Of a stretch of DNA of 64,000 nt, positions 56,843 through 64,000 are shown piece after piece. The notes below the pieces were generated by a model. The model saw only the letters and a program-made list of their open reading frames with translations. It did not search any database and was not told the DNA's origin. This DNA is from Curtobacterium sp. MCJR17_020. GTDB taxonomy: Bacteria > Actinomycetota > Actinomycetes > Actinomycetales > Microbacteriaceae. The position numbers were made by a program, and so were the translations under genes. The stretch covers positions 1,054,001 to 1,118,000 of the forward strand of contig NZ_CP126260.1 in assembly GCF_003234365.2 (NCBI RefSeq). Reading direction: 5' to 3'. Position 1 is the first letter of the stretch, and each line of letters begins with the position of its first letter.

Positions 56843-58828
56843 GTGACCGCGACAGACGCCGAGCGGGCCGCCCAGCGCGACGCCACCGAGCCACCCCTCG
56901 ACCGCAGCACCCGACTGCGTCGCTGGATGCTGCAGGGCGCCCACCAGGGGGCATCCCACCAGGGTCCGCACCAGGTCGAGGTCGAGAAGACCCACCCGTG
57001 GTGGCGGGTCATGTGCCTGACCGGCGTCGACTACTTCTCGACCCTCGGGTACCAGCCGGCGATCGCGGCGCTCGCCGCCGGCCTGCTGTCGCCGATCGCC
57101 ACGATCGTGCTCGTGCTCGTCACGCTGTTCGGGGCGCTGCCGGTGTACCGCCGGGTCGCGAGCGACAGCTTCCGCGGTGCCGGGTCGATCATGATGCTCG
57201 AGAAGCTCCTGCCGTGGTGGGCCGGCAAGCTCCTGGTGCTCGTCCTGCTCGGGTTCGCCGTCACCGACTTCATGATCACGATGACACTGTCGGCGGCAGA
57301 CGCCACGGCGCACATCGCCGAGAACCCGTACACGCCGCACTGGTTCACCGAGATCCCCGTCCCGCTCACCCTCGCGCTGCTGCTGTTGCTCGGCGTGGTG
57401 TTCCTCCGCGGGTTCAAGGAGGCGATCGGCATCGCCGTCGGCCTCGTCGCGGTGTTCCTCGCGCTCAACGCCGTCGTCGTGGTGGTCGCGCTCTGGCACG
57501 TGTTCGAGCACCCGATGGTCGCCAGTGACTGGTGGTCCGGGCTCACGGCGCAGCACAGCAACCCCCTCGTGATGGTCGGCATCGCGCTCATCGTGTTCCC
57601 GAAGCTCGCCCTTGGCCTGTCCGGGTTCGAGACCGGCGTCGCGGTGATGCCGCAGGTGCGCGGCGACGCGTCGGACGACACGAGTGCCCGGCCCGAGGGT
57701 CGGATCCGCGGCACGAAGCGGCTCCTGACCGTCGCAGCCGTGATCATGAGCTCGTTCCTGATCACCTCGTCGATCGCGACGACGTTCCTCATCCCGCAGC
57801 ACGAGTTCCAGCCGGGCGGCGGTGCGAACGGGCGGGCCCTGGCCTTCCTGGCGCACCAGTACCTCGGCGGGGTGTTCGGGTCGATCTACGACTTCTCGAC
57901 CGTCGCGATCCTGTGGTTCGCCGGCGCGAGCGCGATGGCCGGCCTGCTCAACCTGGTGCCGCGGTTCCTGCCCCGCTACGGCATGGCGCCGCAGTGGGCG
58001 CGGGCGACCCGGCCCCTCGTCATCATCTTCACGCTCATCGCCTTCCTGATCACGATCGTGTTCCGCGCGAACGTCGACGCCCAGGGCGGGGCGTACGCCA
58101 CCGGCGTGCTCGTCCTGATCACGAGCGCCGCGGTCGCGGTCACCCTGTCGGCCCGTCGCCGGCAGCAGAAGAAGCGGACCATCGCGTTCGGGGTCATCTC
58201 CGTCGTGTTCGTCTACACGACGGTCGCGAACGTCATCGAGCGGCCCGACGGCGTCCGGATCGCGGCGATCTTCATCATCGCCATCGTCGTGGTGTCGCTC
58301 GTCTCACGGGTGCGCCGGTCGTTCGAGCTCCGCGCGTCGTCGATCGAGCTGGACGCGACGGCCCGGCAGTTCGTCGAGGCGGACGCCGACCAGTTCAGCG
58401 CGGTCTGCATCATCGCGAACGAGCCGGGTGCCGGCACCGCCGAGGCGTACCGGGCGAAGGGGCGCGAGGAACGGCGCGACTCCGGCATCCCGGCGCGCGT
58501 CCCGACGATGTTCCTCGAGGTGCTGCCCGCCGACTCGTCCGACTTCGAAGAGGACCTGCTGGTCGAGGGGCACGTCGTGCACGGACACCGTGTGCTCCGG
58601 GTCCGGTCCGGCAACGTGCCGAACACCATCGCCTCGACCCTGCTCGCGATCCGCGACACCGCCGGGGTCGTCCCGAGCATCTACTTCGAGTGGAACGAGG
58701 GCAGCCCGATCCGGAACGCCCTGCGGTTCGTGTTCACCGGTGCCGGTGACGTCGCGCCCGTCACGCGCGAGGTCCTGCGCGAAGCCGAGCCGGACGTCCA
58801 CCGCCGGCCGTCCATCCACGTCTCGTGA
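56843..58828 (+). CDS. APC superfamily amino acid permease-like protein with C-terminal soluble domain
   Basis: This 661-residue protein has about twelve membrane helices between 55 and 490 and a soluble C-terminal domain of about 170 residues. The first conserved block, TGVDYFSTLGYQPAIAALAAG, is that of APC-type transporters; later blocks are KLALGLSGFETGVAVMPQVRGD and FSTVAILWFAGASAMAGLLNLVPRFLPRYG. The substrate is unknown. A His/Gln-rich stretch (about 32-45, GAHQGASHQGPHQ) precedes the first helix. The GTG at 56843 fits a leaderless transcript. Its stop overlaps the EamA gene start. Confidence 0.87.
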   Translation: MTATDAERAAQRDATEPPLDRSTRLRRWMLQGAHQGASHQGPHQVEVEKTHPWWRVMCLTGVDYFSTLGYQPAIAALAAGLLSPIATIVLVLVTLFGALPVYRRVASDSFRGAGSIMMLEKLLPWWAGKLLVLVLLGFAVTDFMITMTLSAADATAHIAENPYTPHWFTEIPVPLTLALLLLLGVVFLRGFKEAIGIAVGLVAVFLALNAVVVVVALWHVFEHPMVASDWWSGLTAQHSNPLVMVGIALIVFPKLALGLSGFETGVAVMPQVRGDASDDTSARPEGRIRGTKRLLTVAAVIMSSFLITSSIATTFLIPQHEFQPGGGANGRALAFLAHQYLGGVFGSIYDFSTVAILWFAGASAMAGLLNLVPRFLPRYGMAPQWARATRPLVIIFTLIAFLITIVFRANVDAQGGAYATGVLVLITSAAVAVTLSARRRQQKKRTIAFGVISVVFVYTTVANVIERPDGVRIAAIFIIAIVVVSLVSRVRRSFELRASSIELDATARQFVEADADQFSAVCIIANEPGAGTAEAYRAKGREERRDSGIPARVPTMFLEVLPADSSDFEEDLLVEGHVVHGHRVLRVRSGNVPNTIASTLLAIRDTAGVVPSIYFEWNEGSPIRNALRFVFTGAGDVAPVTREVLREAEPDVHRRPSIHVS

Positions 58829-59793
58829 CGGGTCCCGCCAGCGCGCGCCGGGTCCCGACGCCCGCCGGTGGGCTCGCTGCGGTCGTCGTCGCCGCCGCGG
58901 TCTGGGGGACCACCGGCACCGCGACGCACTTCGCCCCCGGCGTCCCCGCCTTCGTCTTCGGCGCCGTCACGTTCGGGATCGGTGGTCTCGTGCTCGCCGC
59001 CCTGGCCGGACGTGGCACGCTCCGCGCCGTCGCCGAGCGCCGCACGCGGGGGTGGGCACTGCTCGGCGCGGCCGCGCTCGTCGTCTACGCGGTCGCCTTC
59101 TACGCGGCCCTCGCCGACGCCGGTGTCGCCCTCGGCACCACCATCGCCATCGGGTCGTCACCCGTGTTCGCGGGGCTCGTGGAGTGGGTGTCGGACAGGA
59201 GGCCCGTCACCGGCAGGTGGATCGTCGCCACCCTGGTGAGCGTGGCCGGCATGGTCGTCGTGACCCTGGCGCGGTCGGAGCACGACGGCGGTGGTGGTGC
59301 GCTCGCGCTCGGGATCGCCAGTGCCCTGCTCGCCGGACTCACCTACGCGCTGTACTCGTGGGCGGTGGCGCGGGGACTGCACGCGGCTGCCGGGGCGGTG
59401 TCGGTACCCGGCGGGCCCGGGGTCGAAGCCGTCGTGGCGGGGCTGCCGAACGGCCGTGGGCTCGTCGGCGCCGTGTTCGGGATCGCTGCCGTGCCGCTCG
59501 TCGTGCTCGTGGTCGTCGCCGGCGCACCGTACCTCGGCGAGGGCGGCAACTGGCCGGTGTTCCTGTACCTGGCCCTGGTGCCCACGGTCCTCGGCCACTC
59601 GCTGTACGCCGTCGGGTCGCGGTCCGTCGGTGCCTCGGTCGCGACCCTGGTGTCCTTGCTCGAGCCCGTGGTCGCGGCGGTGCTCGCCGTGCTCGTCGTC
59701 GGGGAGCACCTCGGCACGACGGGGTGGGTCGGCATCGCGCTCGTGGTGGCCGGGCTCGCCGTGCTCGCGGTGCCGGGGCGACGCCTGCGCTGA
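58825..59793 (+). CDS. EamA/DMT superfamily transporter
   Basis: This 322-residue protein has ten membrane helices in two EamA halves. The first half starts AAVWGTTGTATHF; the second ends GHSLYAVGSRSVGASVATLVSLLEPVVAAVLAVLVVGEHLG, the hallmark of the family. Members export metabolites such as amino acids or purines. The GTG overlaps the APC permease stop, so the two transporters are co-expressed. The two halves are joined by an unusually long Gly/Val/Pro-rich loop (about 188-212). A GGAGGCCCGT motif at 59199 encodes RRPV, a common loop sequence in the family. Confidence 0.9.
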   Translation: MTGPASARRVPTPAGGLAAVVVAAAVWGTTGTATHFAPGVPAFVFGAVTFGIGGLVLAALAGRGTLRAVAERRTRGWALLGAAALVVYAVAFYAALADAGVALGTTIAIGSSPVFAGLVEWVSDRRPVTGRWIVATLVSVAGMVVVTLARSEHDGGGGALALGIASALLAGLTYALYSWAVARGLHAAAGAVSVPGGPGVEAVVAGLPNGRGLVGAVFGIAAVPLVVLVVVAGAPYLGEGGNWPVFLYLALVPTVLGHSLYAVGSRSVGASVATLVSLLEPVVAAVLAVLVVGEHLGTTGWVGIALVVAGLAVLAVPGRRLR

Positions 59794-59829
59794 CGCGCGG
59801 CGAGCACTGACGACGTCAGCCGTCAGCCG

Positions 59830-61515
59830 TCAGTCGTCGGCGAGGATCTGGTCCCGCACCTTCCGCCGCAGCACCTTGCCGATCATCGAGCGCGGCAGGT
59901 CCTCGACCACGACGACCCGACGTGGCACCTTGTACGCCGCCAGCTGGTCACGCGCCCACGCCCGCAGCGCCGCGGCGTCGAACGAGGACGGGTCCTTCGG
60001 CACGACGGCGGCGACGACCTGCTCGTTACCGCCCTGCGTGATGCCGACGACCGCGACCTCCTTGACGCTCGGGTGCTTGAGCAGGGCGTCCTCGACCTCG
60101 GACGGCGACACGTTGAAGCCGCCCGTGATGATGAGCTCCTTCAGGCGGTCGACGATCCGGACGTAGCCGTCGGCGCCGATCGCCACGATGTCGCCGGTGC
60201 GGAACCAGCCGTCGGGGGTGAAGACCTCGTCCGTTGCCTCGGCCTTGCCCCAGTAGCCGCGGAACACCTGTGGCCCTCGGACCTGCAGTTCACCGGGCTC
60301 GTCGACGCCGAGGACCTTCGTGCTGTCGTCGGGGTCGACCACGCGGGCTTCGGTGGACGACAACGGCAGACCGATGGAGCCGAGGCGACGCTCCGGGGAC
60401 ACCGGGTTGGCCATCAGCACGGGGGAGCACTCGGACAGCCCGTAGCCCTCGACCAGGTACCCGCCGGTCCGGGCTTCCCACGGTTCGACGATGTCCTGCG
60501 ACAGCGGCATGGCGCCCGAGATGCCGATCTCGATGCCCTCGAGCGAGACCTTCGCCGAGTCGGCGGCGTGCTGCAGTCGGGCGTAGATCGGCGGGACGGC
60601 CGGCAGGAACGTCGGCGGGTGCTTCTTGATCGCGGTGAGCACGAGCGCCGGGTCGAACGTCGGGAACAGCACGAGCCGCGAGGCCATGCTCATCGCGAAG
60701 GTCAGGCACAGCGTGAGGCCGTAGGCGTGGAACATCGGCAGCACCGCGTACACGACGTTGTCGCCCCGACGGATCTGCGGCACCCAGGCGCGGGCCTGTG
60801 CGGCGTTCGCCAGCAGGTTCCGGTGCGTCAGCACGGCACCCTTCGGCGTGCCGGTGGTGCCCGAGGTGTACTGGATCAGGGCGACGTCGTCCGTCGACGG
60901 GCGCGGGTGTCGCTTCGACAGCTTGCGGGTGCCGACCAGGTCGTCCCACTTCGTCGTGCCGCGCACCGCGGTGGTGAGCTTCGCGCGCGACTCGCGGGCC
61001 TTCGCCACCGGCAGGGCCAGTGCGAGCCGGGTGCTGCGGGGCATCGCGCGGGTCAGGTCGACCGACACGATCGCGTCGAGCTTCACGTCGGTGGGGAAGT
61101 CCTGCAGCGTCGCGACGGACTTGTCCCAGGCGATCGCGACCTTGGCGCCGTGGTCCTCGAACTGGTGGCGGAGCTCGCGCGGCGTGTACAGCGGGTTGTG
61201 CTCGACCACGATCGCGCCGAGGCGCAGGACCGCGTAGAACGCCACGATGTGCTGCGGGCAGTTCGGCAGCACGATCGCGACCCGGTCGCCGGCGCCGACG
61301 CCGAGCTTGCGGAGCCCGTTCGCCGCGCGGAGGATCTGCTCCTGCAGGTCGGCGTAGCTGGTGGTCCGCTTGAAGAACTCGAGCGCGACCCTGCCCGGGA
61401 ACCGTCGTGCAGATTCCTCGACCAGGTCGATCAGGGAACCGTGCTGTTCCTCGATGTCGTGCGGGACCCCCGAGGCGTACGAGGCAAGCCAGGGACGAGG
61501 CGTGTCGATGCTCAC
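59830..61515 (-). CDS. long-chain fatty acid--CoA ligase
   Basis: This 561-residue adenylate-forming enzyme activates fatty acids as acyl-CoA through an acyl-AMP intermediate. It has the AMP-binding motif YTSGTTGTPKGAVLTH, VEGYGLSECSPV, WFRTGDIVAIGADGYVRIVDRLKELIITGGFNVSP and the C-terminal catalytic Lys region RSMIGKVLRR. The start is GTG at 61515; a TAGGTT box 7 bases upstream indicates a leaderless transcript. It is convergent with the EamA gene (36 bases with GCCGTCAG repeats between) and divergent from the MpaB-like gene. Confidence 0.94.
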   Translation of the reverse strand: MSIDTPRPWLASYASGVPHDIEEQHGSLIDLVEESARRFPGRVALEFFKRTTSYADLQEQILRAANGLRKLGVGAGDRVAIVLPNCPQHIVAFYAVLRLGAIVVEHNPLYTPRELRHQFEDHGAKVAIAWDKSVATLQDFPTDVKLDAIVSVDLTRAMPRSTRLALALPVAKARESRAKLTTAVRGTTKWDDLVGTRKLSKRHPRPSTDDVALIQYTSGTTGTPKGAVLTHRNLLANAAQARAWVPQIRRGDNVVYAVLPMFHAYGLTLCLTFAMSMASRLVLFPTFDPALVLTAIKKHPPTFLPAVPPIYARLQHAADSAKVSLEGIEIGISGAMPLSQDIVEPWEARTGGYLVEGYGLSECSPVLMANPVSPERRLGSIGLPLSSTEARVVDPDDSTKVLGVDEPGELQVRGPQVFRGYWGKAEATDEVFTPDGWFRTGDIVAIGADGYVRIVDRLKELIITGGFNVSPSEVEDALLKHPSVKEVAVVGITQGGNEQVVAAVVPKDPSSFDAAALRAWARDQLAAYKVPRRVVVVEDLPRSMIGKVLRRKVRDQILADD

Positions 61516-61522
61516 GCGTCCC

Positions 61523-61528
61523 AACCTA
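61523..61528 (-). promoter_or_regulatory. -10 box TAGGTT, leaderless start of the acyl-CoA ligase
   Basis: On the minus strand TAGGTT, seven bases, then the GTG at 61515. Confidence 0.5.
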
Positions 61529-61611
61529 GCGGGCCACCCCCGCGCCCGCTGAGAGGCGTCGGGGTGCACGAAGCCGAGCGCGCTCCCAGGGGGCGGACGG
61601 ACGATGACGCC

Positions 61612-62535
61612 ATGCCCTCCGTCTCCGATGCCTTCCGCTCCCGCCTCAACGACACGTTCACCGGTGGGGCGACGAGCAAGCCGGAGTGGATCGACGAACT
61701 CGAGGACGGCGCCGACGCCGGCTTCTTCGGCCCCGGCTCCGCGACGTGGGCGGTGCACGGCGGCAAGCAGACGATCGTCGCCGGGGTCCGCGCACTCCTC
61801 GTCCAGGCCCTGCACCCGGGAGCCCTCGCCGGCGTCGCCGACCACTCCCGCTACCGCGAGGACCCGTTCGGCCGACTCGCCGGCACCATCCGGTGGATCT
61901 ACACGGTCTCGCACGGCGACACCGCGACCGCCCGTGGTGCGAGCGAGTGGGTGCTGCGCCTGCACGAGCGGGTTCGCGGCCAGTACGTCGACGGCCACGG
62001 CATCGCACGCGACTACGCGGCGAACGACCCCGACGTGGCCCGCTGGGTGCACCTCGCCTTCACCGACGCGTTCCTCCGGGCCGCGCAGCGCTGGGGCGGC
62101 CCGATCCCCGGCGGTGCCGACGCCTACGTCCGCGAGTGGGCGATCGCCGGCCGGCTCATGCGCGTCGAGGACGCCCCGGAGTCCGAGGCCGAGCTCCGCG
62201 CCCAGATGGACGGGTACCTCGACCGCGGCGAACTCGCGGTCACGGCCCGCACCCGCGACGTCGTCAAGTTCATCAAGAACCCGCCGCTCGCGCTGATGCT
62301 GCGGCCCGGCTACCAGGCGCTGTTCCAGGGGGCCGTCTCGACGCTCGACCCCCGCCACCGCTCGATGCTCGGCCTGCGGGCGCCCGCGATCGGCCCCGTC
62401 GAACTGCCCGTCGGCCGGGCGACCGGACTCGTGCTCGACGGGATCGGCGGGGTGCTCGGCAACCAGACGGGCACCGAGCGCGCTGCGCTCGTGCGCATCG
62501 CGCGCCTCGAACGCGAGCGCGGCGCCGTCGCCTGA
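61612..62535 (+). CDS. oxygenase MpaB family protein (DUF2236)
   Basis: This 307-residue protein matches the ER-bound oxygenase/latex-clearing DUF2236 family: LLVQALHPGALAGVADHSRYREDPFGRLAGT holds the histidines thought to bind haem, followed by HGDTATARGASEWVLRLHERVRG and a WVHLAFTDAFLRAAQRWGG helix. The substrate is unknown. The ATG at 61612 is the first in this frame; no strong ribosome site is visible. It is convergent with the aldo/keto reductase, separated by a palindrome-family hairpin. Confidence 0.88.
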   Translation: MPSVSDAFRSRLNDTFTGGATSKPEWIDELEDGADAGFFGPGSATWAVHGGKQTIVAGVRALLVQALHPGALAGVADHSRYREDPFGRLAGTIRWIYTVSHGDTATARGASEWVLRLHERVRGQYVDGHGIARDYAANDPDVARWVHLAFTDAFLRAAQRWGGPIPGGADAYVREWAIAGRLMRVEDAPESEAELRAQMDGYLDRGELAVTARTRDVVKFIKNPPLALMLRPGYQALFQGAVSTLDPRHRSMLGLRAPAIGPVELPVGRATGLVLDGIGGVLGNQTGTERAALVRIARLERERGAVA

Positions 62536-62572
62536 CCCGACGGCGTGTCACGTGCACGAGACGCGACCACAA

Positions 62573-62618
62573 GCGGACGGGAGGCCCGTGACCAGCTGGC
62601 CACGGCCCTCCCGTCCGC
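62573..62618. terminator. bidirectional hairpin, GGGAGGCCCGTG family
   Basis: GCGGACGGGAGGCCCGTG (62573-62590) pairs with 62601-62618 with one mismatch; the loop contains CCAGCTGG. It lies between two convergent genes. Confidence 0.85.
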
Positions 62619-62630
62619 CTGGTGGGGGCG

Positions 62631-63641
62631 TCAGAAACCGGACGGCACCCGGGGCGTGTACGCGGACTCGAGTCGCGTCACCTCGTCGTCGGTCAGCGTG
62701 ATCGCGGCGGCCGCGACCGCGTCGTCGATGTGGTGCTCCTTCGTCGCACCGACGATCGGCGCGCTCACCGCGGGCTTGCCCGCGACCCACGCGAGGGCGA
62801 TCTGCGCCATGCTCACGCCGCGGTCACTCGCAATGGACTCGACGGCGCCCACGATCGCGCGGTTCGCGTCCTCGTCCTGGCGGTAGAGCGTCTTGCCGAA
62901 CTCGTCGGTGCTCGCGCGCGAACCGGAGCCGTCGGCGTCCCACGGCCGGGTGACCTTGCCGCGGGCGAGGGGGCTCCACGGGATCACGCCGACGCCGGTC
63001 GCGTGCGCGAAGGGGTGCATCTCGCGTTCTTCCTCGCGTTCGAGCAGGTTGTACTGGTCCTGCATGCTGACGAAGCGGGTCCAACCGTGCAGGTCGGCGA
63101 CGTGCTGCATCTGCGCGAACTGCCACGTCCACATGCTGCTCGCGCCGAGGTAGCGGGCCTTGCCGGCCTTGACGACGTCGTGCAGCGCCTCCATCGTCTC
63201 CTCGATCGGGGTCACCGGGTCGAAGCGGTGGATCTGGTACAGGTCGACGTAGTCGGTGCCGAGTCGGGTCAGCGAGGCGTCGATCTCGTGCATGATCGCG
63301 GCGCGGGAGAGCCCTGCGCCGTTCCGACCAGGGCGCATCCGGTTGAACACCTTGGTGAGGACCTGGACGTCCTCGCGCGGGGCGAGCTCCTTGAGGAGCG
63401 TGCCGGTGATCTCCTCGCTGGAGCCGTCGGAGTACACGTTCGCCGTGTCGAAGGTGGTGATGCCGGCGTCGAACGCGCGACGGACGAAGGGGCGAGCCTC
63501 GTCGATGCCGACGCTCCACGCGTGCGAGCCGCGGTCCGGGGCGCCGTAGGACATCATGCCGAGGATCACGGTGCTGATCTCGAGGCCGGAGGCGCCGAGG
63601 CGGGTGGTGGTGACTGCGTTGCTCGGTGCTGCGTTGGTCAT
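62631..63641 (-). CDS. aldo/keto reductase
   Basis: This 336-residue NADPH-dependent reductase has a TIM-barrel fold. Of the catalytic tetrad, Asp and Tyr are in FDTANVYSDGSSEE, Lys in LTKVFN and His in YQIHRFDPVTP. The C-terminal NADP site APIVGATKEHHIDDAV is intact. It resembles the YajO/AKR13-like group that reduces aldehydes and sugars. The ATG at 63641 overlaps the stop of the partial gene upstream (ATGA). Confidence 0.93.
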   Translation of the reverse strand: MTNAAPSNAVTTTRLGASGLEISTVILGMMSYGAPDRGSHAWSVGIDEARPFVRRAFDAGITTFDTANVYSDGSSEEITGTLLKELAPREDVQVLTKVFNRMRPGRNGAGLSRAAIMHEIDASLTRLGTDYVDLYQIHRFDPVTPIEETMEALHDVVKAGKARYLGASSMWTWQFAQMQHVADLHGWTRFVSMQDQYNLLEREEEREMHPFAHATGVGVIPWSPLARGKVTRPWDADGSGSRASTDEFGKTLYRQDEDANRAIVGAVESIASDRGVSMAQIALAWVAGKPAVSAPIVGATKEHHIDDAVAAAAITLTDDEVTRLESAYTPRVPSGF

Positions 63642-64000
63642 GCGCTCACCTTGGCATCGCGGCCTGTGACGGCGAGCAGGCGGACCTGGAGCGGGGCGTC
63701 CTCGTCGACGTCGACCGGGGCGGCGTACAGACCGGTGGCCGCGAGGTCCTCGATCTGCGGCTCGAAGTACTCCCACACCGCCTGCACGAGCTCGTCCGGA
63801 AGGGACTCGTCCGTGCCGGTCGCCCGCGCCAGGTCCCACGTGTGGATGGTGATGTCGCTGGTCTGCTCGGTGAGGTACTGGCCAGCCGGCACGACGTCGG
63901 TGCTGAGGTGCACGGGGGTGTCCTGCGGGGCGTTCCGCCAGGCATCGGTCGCCGCGGTCGCGAAGCGCTGCCACTCGGAGACGAGGTCGTCGCCGATGGA
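63638..64000 (-). CDS. TIGR03086-like metal-binding (DinB fold) protein, 5' end missing
   Basis: The last 120 codons of a gene that enters from the right edge. The visible part, with W-x-x-F-A-T near the edge and then SDITIHTWDLARATGTDESLPDELVQAVWEYF, is typical of the C-terminal half of TIGR03086/mycothiol-dependent maleylpyruvate isomerase-like proteins; the H in IHTWDLA is one of the metal ligands of the family. Its stop codon overlaps the aldo/keto reductase start, so the two are coupled. Substrate unknown. Confidence 0.78.
   Translation of the reverse strand, partial: SIGDDLVSEWQRFATAATDAWRNAPQDTPVHLSTDVVPAGQYLTEQTSDITIHTWDLARATGTDESLPDELVQAVWEYFEPQIEDLAATGLYAAPVDVDEDAPLQVRLLAVTGRDAKVSA

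Noticed and set aside
59194..59210. A palindrome-family insertion in the EamA gene (GGAGGCCCGTCAC).
   Set aside because: The encoded SDRRPVTGRW-type loop is usual at this position in DMT transporters, so chance codon choice is the simpler reading.

Overview
The window is very GC-rich DNA (roughly 70% by eye) packed with short-gap and overlapping genes. It uses many GTG and some TTG starts and reads as actinobacterial chromosome. DUF3039, DUF3097, DUF3054, a GatCAB operon, mycothiol-era metal-binding proteins and the order murI-rph-rdgB point to Microbacteriaceae, with a plant-associated genus such as Curtobacterium as the best guess (inference; no marker rRNA is present). There is no IS element, prophage, CRISPR array or rRNA. 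One tRNA gene is present, tRNA-Leu(UAG) at 18410-18490.

Layout. 1-3328: a partial aminotransferase and an HtrA-type membrane protease with a repetitive Gln/Tyr/Gly-rich head. 3512-10361: a cell-surface phosphopolymer (teichoic-acid-like) island with two GT2 glycosyltransferases, a CDP-alcohol phosphotransferase with an altered active site, a TagB/TagF-like glycerophosphotransferase, a TagGH/Wzm-Wzt ABC exporter and an LicC-like nucleotidyltransferase. 10660-13878: an ABC pair and DUF3039. 13958-21136: housekeeping genes (pncB, murI, rph, rdgB, DedA, tRNA-Leu, an MFS pump, mnmA). 21203-31097: ligA, an alpha/beta hydrolase, a class A PBP and gatCAB. 31195-32993: a compact type III polyketide synthase/methyltransferase pair. 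33045-35111: a GlxA-type regulator and GAPDH. 35230-42278: a sugar-utilisation operon (binding protein, two permeases, GH4 phosphoglycosidase, sugar kinase) behind a ROK regulator. 42416-48000: an alcohol dehydrogenase, DUF3097, two proteins of unknown role, a LacI regulator and a nuclease-like AbiEi/DUF559 protein. 48184-53903: a binding-protein ABC importer whose last gene fuses a glycerophosphodiesterase to an inositol monophosphatase. 54041-64000: a DrrAB-type exporter, an APC permease, an EamA transporter, a fatty acyl-CoA ligase, an MpaB-like protein, an aldo/keto reductase and a partial metal-binding protein.

Three themes go beyond gene calling. (1) A GC-rich palindrome built on GGGAGGCCCGTG recurs as intergenic terminator hairpins and also inside coding sequences, always in N-terminal tails or linkers; one coding copy matches an intergenic hairpin at 39 of 42 bases. 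(2) A second family, a 63-nt inverted repeat with arms GGTGCGAGGTTCCG / CGGAACCTCGCACC, sits in three gene ends, and a related 17-nt palindrome brackets the DUF559 nuclease-like gene. (3) At least 13 genes start 6-7 nt after a TANNNT box, the signature of leaderless transcripts; this also moves the DUF3097 start and reveals a bidirectional promoter with overlapping -10 boxes. The most attractive functional hypothesis is that the 48184-53903 operon takes up a glycerophosphodiester such as glycerophosphoinositol and breaks it down inside the cell.
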